Source: Aquisphaera insulae (GTDB lineage: Bacteria > Planctomycetota > Planctomycetia > Isosphaerales > Isosphaeraceae). From it: a stretch of DNA of 64,000 bases. Shown in pieces: positions 58,894-64,000 of the stretch. The position numbers and the translations under genes are program-made. The notes under the pieces were generated by a model. The model saw only the letters and a list, made by a program, of their open reading frames with translations, did no database searches and was not told the origin of the DNA. Numbering within the stretch: position 1 is the stretch's first letter; each line of letters begins with the position of its first letter. The stretch lies in contig NZ_JAALJH010000022.1 in NCBI RefSeq assembly GCF_011064615.1, positions 1 through 64,000 on the forward strand, given 5' to 3'.

Positions 58894-59496
58894 CTAGTAG
58901 AGGATCTTCAGCAGCTCGACCTCGAAGATGAGGTCGGCGTTGGCGGGGATATCGCCCTTGCCGGCGGTGCCGTAGGCCAGCGGGGCGGGGATCCAGAGCT
59001 TGCGGATCTCGCCGACCTTCATGCCCGGGAGGCCCTCCTCCCAGCCCTTGATCAGGCCGCCGGCGCCCACGGTGGCCTCGAGCGGCCTGCCGCTCCGCCG
59101 CGAGCTCTCGAATTCCTTCCCCTCCTTGTCGCCGTCGGCGAGGTGGCCGACATAATGGACCTGGACCACGTGGCCCGACTTCAGCTCGTCGCCGGTCCCC
59201 TCGCGGAGCGTCTCGTAGGTCACGCCGCCGGCGGTCTTCTTCTTCTCTCCCTTGGCCGTCGGCGGCGCCGGGGTGGTCGTCGAGAGCTTGGCCTTCTCGC
59301 GGGCGTCGGCCGCGGACTTGTCCGTGATGGTCGGATTCTCGCCGTTGGCCTCGGAGCCCTTGTCCCCCTCGGGCAATCCCCTGGTGATGACCGCACCGGG
59401 AGGCGCCGTGTGCTGGAAACTGTCGGGGGCGTCGCAGCCTGACCAGCATGCCGTCAGAACCAGGCTTCCCACGAGCACCGCGTACCTTCGCCACAT
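58894..59496 (-). CDS. FKBP-type peptidyl-prolyl isomerase, probable lipoprotein
   Basis: The 200-residue protein starts with a lipoprotein-like leader (MWRRYAVLVGSLVLTACWSGC). A 70-residue Lys/Thr-rich linker follows. The FKBP domain is at about 105-200: GVTYETLREGTGDELKSGHVVQVHYVGHLADG, EFESSRRSGRPLEATVGAGGLIKGWEEGLPGMKVGEIRKLWIPAPLAYG and ANADLIFEVELLKI. Such enzymes speed proline isomerisation of exported proteins. The start was chosen at the leader Met with GGGGG upstream; an earlier in-frame start adds 19 residues that would spoil the leader. Confidence 0.92.
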   Translation of the reverse strand: MWRRYAVLVGSLVLTACWSGCDAPDSFQHTAPPGAVITRGLPEGDKGSEANGENPTITDKSAADAREKAKLSTTTPAPPTAKGEKKKTAGGVTYETLREGTGDELKSGHVVQVHYVGHLADGDKEGKEFESSRRSGRPLEATVGAGGLIKGWEEGLPGMKVGEIRKLWIPAPLAYGTAGKGDIPANADLIFEVELLKILY

Positions 59497-59724
59497 GGCC
59501 GGAACCCCCGCGAAACACGAATCCACGCTTGAAAGATGAATGACGGGCAACACGCGGAGCGGCCACGGCCTCTTGCCGCGATGGCCCCGATCCGCCCGGT
59601 CGCCCCTGGATGCCTCATTATGTCATGTTCGATGCGGGATAAGCCAGATCACAGCCGGCACCCGGCCCTCACATTATCCGCGGGGGCCGGCGCCTTCCGG
59701 CCGCGGGGCGAGCTGCCGCCGGTG

Positions 59725-60420
59725 CTACGGCTGGCGCTCCCCGATGGTGAGCAGGCTCACCGCGATCCGACCGCCGAAGCAGACGTCGACGTCCCGGCCG
59801 GCGATCCGATCGCGCGACTGGTAGTCGCCCGCGTAGACCGCCTCATGGCCCTCGAGCCGGTAGGCCAGGGGCAGGGGGGAGGGGTCGAGCGGGCAATGGC
59901 AGACCTCGGGCATCGGGGCACCCGGCTCCGGATGGGGGAGATTGACGTTCCAGAAGGTCCCCGGCGCGTTCGGTCGCGCGAGGAGCTCCCGGATGACGGG
60001 CGCGGCCCAGGCCGCGGCGCGATCCCAGTCGATGCTCCGGCCCCGCGCGATGTAGTGGGAGACGGCGATCGCCGGCAGGCCCCGCCCGGCGGCCTCGCGG
60101 GCGGCGGCGACGGTCCCGCTGATGGGGACATCGGCGCCGAGGTTCCCCCCCGCGTTGATCCCCGAAATCACGCCGCGGATGCCCGGGACGAGGCCCCAGA
60201 CGGCCAGCCTCACGCAGTCCGCCGGCGTGCCCGCGACGGCGATCGCGCCGTCGTCGCGGCGGAGGAAGGCGATCGGCCGATGGGTCGTCACCTGGTGTCC
60301 GCAGCCGGAGATCGGCCCGTTGGGGGCGATCACCGCGTGCGGCCCCAGGCCCTCGACCGCCCGGCGGAGCGCCCGCATCCCCGGGGCGTCGAGTCCGTCA
60401 TCGTTGGTCAGGACGAGCAA
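59725..60420 (-). CDS. surE: 5'/3'-nucleotidase SurE
   Basis: The 231-residue protein has the SurE metal site LVLTNDDGLDAPGM at its start, Ser in NGPISGCGHQVT, GTPADCVRLA, and SGINAGGNLGADVPISGTVAAAREA. SurE dephosphorylates nucleoside monophosphates. The start was placed at a TTG at 60420: it leaves the NDDG motif at residues 6-9 exactly as in other SurE proteins, and GGAG lies 9 nt upstream. A longer frame from a GTG at 60738 would add 106 residues of non-family, Arg-rich sequence. The next gene on the other strand is divergent, 188 nt away. Confidence 0.88.
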   Translation of the reverse strand: MLVLTNDDGLDAPGMRALRRAVEGLGPHAVIAPNGPISGCGHQVTTHRPIAFLRRDDGAIAVAGTPADCVRLAVWGLVPGIRGVISGINAGGNLGADVPISGTVAAAREAAGRGLPAIAVSHYIARGRSIDWDRAAAWAAPVIRELLARPNAPGTFWNVNLPHPEPGAPMPEVCHCPLDPSPLPLAYRLEGHEAVYAGDYQSRDRIAGRDVDVCFGGRIAVSLLTIGERQP

Positions 60421-60607
60421 GTTCGGCTCCGCTTCGAAGAACCGGGGAACGCCCCGTGGCGATCGGGCGTTCGAGATGGTAGATTTCAGCCGGTCTGGCA
60501 GCTCAGGCGCGGCATTCCAGGGCGGCCGTCCGCCGCGGCCGGCCGCGACCGCGGGCGACTTCTTCCTGTCCCAAAGACTCCTTCCCTCCTCGAGCCCGCG
60601 ACGATCG

Positions 60608-61135
60608 ATGGACGACCTTCCCGAGCCCCGTCCGGTCCGACGCGTCGAGGACCGCGACCACGACATCCTGGACCCTCGCGTCTTCGCGACCCCGGCCGGG
60701 CCGGCCACGCGTCCCGGGCCGATCACCGGCCGGTACACGGGGCAGTTCGTCCCGCCGATCTCGGCACTCGGGCCGCTCTTCCGCTACCGGTTCGAGAAGA
60801 TCCACCGCTGCCGGGCCGATTACGACCTCGACATCAACCCGAGGGCGACGACCCGGGTCCTGGGGGGATACTACCGGTCGAGGGCCCTGGTGCGGGTCTA
60901 CGTCCGCGACCGCGACCTCGGGCTCAGGCCCCTGGAGGAGCTCTTCGACACGTTCCTCCACGAGATGGCGCATCACCTCGAGTACACCGAGCCGACCTCG
61001 TTCGCCGCGCGGGCCTGCGGGAGGGTGCCGGGCCGGATGCACAGCCGGCTCTTCTGGCGGATCCTGGGCGAGCTCAAGCACCGCTGGGCCCGGCTCCAGG
61101 GGCCTCGGCGCGACGACTCGCGCCGGGCCCGCTGA
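60608..61135 (+). CDS. SprT-like zinc metalloprotease
   Basis: The 175-residue protein has LFDTFLHEMAHHLEY, an HExxH zinc site, near residue 120, and a later GRMHSRLFWRILGELK segment that holds a further His. The middle has RVLGGYYRSRALVRVYVRDRDLG, close to the pattern of SprT-like domains (YY...I.v...). Such proteases cleave DNA-bound proteins or are of unknown role in bacteria. The start at 60608 is the first Met in the conserved part; no strong ribosome site is seen, so the exact start is uncertain. Confidence 0.7.
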   Translation: MDDLPEPRPVRRVEDRDHDILDPRVFATPAGPATRPGPITGRYTGQFVPPISALGPLFRYRFEKIHRCRADYDLDINPRATTRVLGGYYRSRALVRVYVRDRDLGLRPLEELFDTFLHEMAHHLEYTEPTSFAARACGRVPGRMHSRLFWRILGELKHRWARLQGPRRDDSRRAR

Positions 61136-61164
61136 AGGGGGATCGAAGCTCGATGTGGTCGAGG

Positions 61165-61710
61165 TCACCTCGCGGCGACGCCCAGCTCCTTCAGCTTGGC
61201 GGCCACGTCGGCCGCGGCGTTCTTCGGCTGGACCGCCTTGTCGATGGCGCGGATGACCCCCTCCTTGTCGATGTAGAAGGTCCAGCGCTCGGGGACCTTG
61301 CGGCCCTCGTGGACGACGCCGTAGACCCGCGCCGTCTCCTGGGTGGGATCGCTCAGGATCGGATAATCCAGGCCCAGCGACTCGCTGAACTTCTTGTTCG
61401 TCTCGGCGTCGTCGGTGCTGGCCGTGAAGTAGGCCACGTCGAACTTGCGGATCGCCTCGCCGTTCTCGCGGAGCGACTTGCACTCGGCCGTGCAGCCGCC
61501 GGTGAACGCCTTGGGGAACCAGGCCAGGACCACGGCGGACTTGCCCCGGAAATCGGCGAGGTCGTAGGTCTTGCCGTCCGATCCCTTGAGCGCGAAGTTG
61601 GGGGCCTTGTCGCCGACCTTGAGGTCGTCCGCGAGGCCGCGGGCCGGCGTGAAGGCCGCGGCCAGGCCGAGGGTCAGGCAGGCGGCGAGCGTCGGAGAAG
61701 TGCGGCGCAT
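61165..61710 (-). CDS. Exported peroxiredoxin (AhpC/TSA, Bcp-like)
   Basis: The 181-residue protein has a signal peptide ([27 protein letters not shown]) and a peroxiredoxin fold: [50 protein letters not shown]. The peroxidatic Cys73 sits in the P-x3-T-x2-C motif; Cys77 would be the resolving Cys, one residue closer than in typical Bcp (C-x4-C). It reduces peroxides in the periplasm, with electrons from a thioredoxin-like donor such as the protein at 11655-12923 as one possibility. CAGGAGG precedes the ATG with good spacing. Confidence 0.92.
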   Translation of the reverse strand: MRRTSPTLAACLTLGLAAAFTPARGLADDLKVGDKAPNFALKGSDGKTYDLADFRGKSAVVLAWFPKAFTGGCTAECKSLRENGEAIRKFDVAYFTASTDDAETNKKFSESLGLDYPILSDPTQETARVYGVVHEGRKVPERWTFYIDKEGVIRAIDKAVQPKNAAADVAAKLKELGVAAR

Positions 61711-61913
61711 TTGTTCCTCCTGGTGGATGGTTTGCCGGGGAGAGAGAGCCTCGATCGAGGCGCCGGACGAACGATGAACGGTAGCAGCCGGCCGGCCCGC
61801 TTGCAACCGCCGCCGAGTCGACTCGACCCGGGGAGAGCCGCGCCGGTAGACTCGGGGGCTGGACCTGGCCCGGGCCCGCCGCGGCCCGGCCGAGCCCCAG
61901 GGAGCAAGCCGCG

Positions 61914-64000
61914 ATGACCTCCGTGACCGTCCCCGAGCCGAGGCCCGGCCCTTCCAGGCGGAAGGGGCGCGCGGATGCGGAGCAGCCCGCCGGGGGAGAT
62001 CCCGCGCGCGGGCTCCGGGCCCTGGATGTCAGCCTCGTCGTCCTCTTCCTGGCGTTGACGGCGCTCCTCGGCGTCTTCCCGCTCAAGGACGCGGACAACT
62101 ACTGGCACCTGCGGACCGGCGACCTGATCCGGGAGACCGGCTCGATCCCCCGCGTCGACTTCTATACCTTCACCCGCGAGGGGGCGACCTGGATCGACCT
62201 CCACTGGCTCTTCCAGGTGGGGATGAGCTGGATCAACGAGCGGGCGGGCGTCCCCGGGCTGATCCTGGCGAAGGTCCTGATCACGACGCTCGCCGTCGGC
62301 CTGCTGATCACGGCCCGCCGCCGGACCTGGCCGGCCTGGGCCATGGTCCTGGCGTGGCTCCCCGCGCTGGTGGTCCTCTCGGGGCGGATGTACGTCCGGC
62401 CCGAGACCCTGAGCCTGCTCTACCTCTCCGCCTACCTCGCGGTCCTCTCGCGATGGGAGCGGCACCCCCGGCTGGCCTGGATCCTGCCGTTCGTGCAGGT
62501 GGCCTGGGTGAACTCGCACGGCCTGTTCGTCCTCGGGCCGATCGTCCTGGGCTTCGGACTGATCGACGCCCTGCTGCGGCTCCGCGCCATGGGTCCGGAT
62601 CCGGCCCGATGGTGGAAGACCGTCGCCCCGGCGGCGGTCGCGGTCCTGGTGGCCTGCCTCCTCAATCCCTATGGGCTGAGGGGCGCGACCTATCCGCTCG
62701 AGCTGGCCCGCACGATGTCCAACCCGATCTTCTCCCAGAGCATCGCCGAGCTGACGCCGATCCCCCTGTTCATCCGGAACCACGGCTGGACCAGCGTCCC
62801 CCTGCTGATCCAGTTGGGGACCATGGTCCTGGGCGCGCTCAGCTTCCTGGTGCCGCTGGCGTGGAGCCTGGGCCGGTGGCTCCTCGGCAGGGAGAAGACG
62901 CAACCGGCCGCCCCGGCGGAGCCGGCCGGGAAGCGGAAGCGGAAGGCCTCGAAGAACAAGGCAGCCGCGGCGGTGGTCGCGGAAGAGCCGACGGGCTGGC
63001 GGCCGAGCGTCTTCCGCCTCCTCCTGTTCGGGGCGTTCACCGCCCTCAGCTTCCAGGCCACCCGCAACAGCCACCAGTTCGCCGCGGTCGCCGGGGCGGT
63101 GACGGCCTGGAACTTCGCGGAGTGGGTGGCCGCGATCCGGCGGACGCGTGCCGCCGCCCCGACCTCGGGCCCCGCCCGGCCGGCGGGACTGACCCCCACG
63201 CTGGCCACGATGGCCGTGGTCGTCTCGATGCTCGTGGCCGTCGCCAGCGGCAAGTTCTACGAATTCCTCGGCGAGGGCCGGACCATCGGCTGGGGCGAGG
63301 CGCCGCTCTGGTATCCGCACGACGCGGCGCGGCTCGCGGGGCAGGAGGGGATGCCCGAGCGGTTCATCGGGTTCCACAACGCCCACGCCTCGGTCTTCGA
63401 GTATCACAACAGCCCGAAACGAGAGGGGGGGCCGGGCCGACGCGTCTACACCGACCCCCGGCTCGAGGTCGCCGGCCCGGAGCTCTTCGACGAGTACAAC
63501 CAGCTCTCGCGGCGGATCGCCGCGGACAGCCCCGGCTGGGAGGCGGAGCTCCAGCGGCTCGGGCTGCCGAGCATCCTGGTCGATCACGAATACAGCTCCG
63601 GCCAGGGGGCGACCCTGCTGGCGAGTCGGCGCTGGAAGTGCATCTGGTTCGACCCCATCGCCGCGCTCTATGTTCACGAGTCGTATGCCGATGCGGTCCG
63701 GGGGCGCGAGGTCGATTTCGGGGCCCGGCATTTCCGCCCCGAGGCCGCCACCGAGCCGCACGGGACCGACGAGCTGCGGGCCCTGGCCCGCGCGGGACGC
63801 TACTACCAGGTGGCGCTCGCGGGGAGGAGCCGCGCCTCGAGGGCCCTGGGCTGGGTCGCCTCGGATGCGGCCCGGCGGCTCCTGAAGTCGGATCCGGACT
63901 CGTTCGACGGCTGGAAGACGATCGGGCAGCTCGAGATCCGGGAACCCCTGGACCCGCCCAGCCCGAGGTTCCGGCAGCCCTTCGACCCGGTCTTCGACCT
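61914..64000 (+). CDS. Polytopic membrane protein, GT-C-like, 3' end outside window
   Basis: An uninterrupted frame from ATG 61914 (AGGGAG just upstream) to the window edge codes 695 residues, with no stop. The first 40 residues are charged and disordered. From there on come about eight to ten hydrophobic helices. The first extracellular loop has [19 protein letters not shown], an acidic pair followed by WH, and later [13 protein letters not shown]. This resembles the first loop of GT-C type glycosyltransferases and planctomycete 'DxDxWWHL' proteins of unknown role. A Lys-rich cytoplasmic loop splits the helices near residue 340, and a long non-membrane part follows from about 455. The gene continues beyond 64000. 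Confidence 0.75.
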   Translation, partial: MTSVTVPEPRPGPSRRKGRADAEQPAGGDPARGLRALDVSLVVLFLALTALLGVFPLKDADNYWHLRTGDLIRETGSIPRVDFYTFTREGATWIDLHWLFQVGMSWINERAGVPGLILAKVLITTLAVGLLITARRRTWPAWAMVLAWLPALVVLSGRMYVRPETLSLLYLSAYLAVLSRWERHPRLAWILPFVQVAWVNSHGLFVLGPIVLGFGLIDALLRLRAMGPDPARWWKTVAPAAVAVLVACLLNPYGLRGATYPLELARTMSNPIFSQSIAELTPIPLFIRNHGWTSVPLLIQLGTMVLGALSFLVPLAWSLGRWLLGREKTQPAAPAEPAGKRKRKASKNKAAAAVVAEEPTGWRPSVFRLLLFGAFTALSFQATRNSHQFAAVAGAVTAWNFAEWVAAIRRTRAAAPTSGPARPAGLTPTLATMAVVVSMLVAVASGKFYEFLGEGRTIGWGEAPLWYPHDAARLAGQEGMPERFIGFHNAHASVFEYHNSPKREGGPGRRVYTDPRLEVAGPELFDEYNQLSRRIAADSPGWEAELQRLGLPSILVDHEYSSGQGATLLASRRWKCIWFDPIAALYVHESYADAVRGREVDFGARHFRPEAATEPHGTDELRALARAGRYYQVALAGRSRASRALGWVASDAARRLLKSDPDSFDGWKTIGQLEIREPLDPPSPRFRQPFDPVFD

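Noticed and set aside
61674..63761. A 695-codon minus-strand frame at the right end
   Set aside because: The plus strand has an open frame with good start site and membrane helices; the minus product is low-complexity Arg/Gly/Pro/Asp sequence.

Overview
The window is a GC-rich chromosomal segment from a planctomycete, most likely of the Isosphaeraceae type. The evidence is the gene families themselves: two DUF1559 pilin-like proteins with a C-terminal H-x9-DG motif, a giant surface protein with the LEPR-XLL signature near its N-terminus, a membrane Ser/Thr kinase with a TPR-like tail, a secreted sulfatase, and a protein starting with the 'ANRxNAxxSxGPRTxxGK' motif common in planctomycete genomes. 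This is judged from families only; no rRNA or tRNA gene was seen. About 44 protein genes are supported, one of them cut by the right edge.

Layout. 0.1-4 kb: csrA, a PhoB-type regulator, and a translationally coupled M20 amidohydrolase/GCS2-type ligase pair. 4.4-13 kb: sulfatase, two DUF1559 genes, a c-type cytochrome-like protein, a small lipoprotein and a thioredoxin-fold protein. 13-17.7 kb: an extremely Met/Cys-rich small protein, divergent from cysteine dioxygenase coupled to an FAD/NAD(P)-binding protein, then an OprB-type porin. 17.8-27.5 kb: kinase-TPR, a small zinc-ribbon protein, a family-21 glycosyltransferase, a polar amino-acid ABC transporter with fused binding protein and permease, an Ala/Pro-rich coiled-coil protein and a Uma2 protein. 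27.6-32 kb: a minus-strand operon of receiver protein, folC, DUF423, ACT protein and UPF0210 protein. 32-38.5 kb: rpsR, a zinc peptidase, a PH-domain membrane protein and a GH2 enzyme. 38.5-50.6 kb: a biosynthetic locus (two NRPS genes, sulfotransferase, threonine aldolase). 51-58 kb: small anchored protein, repeat-bearing planctomycete protein and the LEPR-XLL surface protein. 58-64 kb: kinase, FKBP, SurE, SprT-like protease, peroxiredoxin and a polytopic membrane protein that runs off the end.

The most notable items are these. (1) A 153-residue protein with 37 Met and 27 Cys, a candidate metal- or sulfur-handling protein. (2) A complete three-module NRPS line (A-T-C / A-T-C-A-T-TE) whose pocket residues read as Gly, then Thr, then unknown, followed on the same strand by a sulfotransferase and by threonine aldolase, the enzyme that interconverts Thr and Gly. 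(3) Dispersed palindromic repeats that sit in frame inside two adenylation domains of that NRPS and, as a different family, three times in frame in another gene. No CRISPR array, transposase or prophage was seen.
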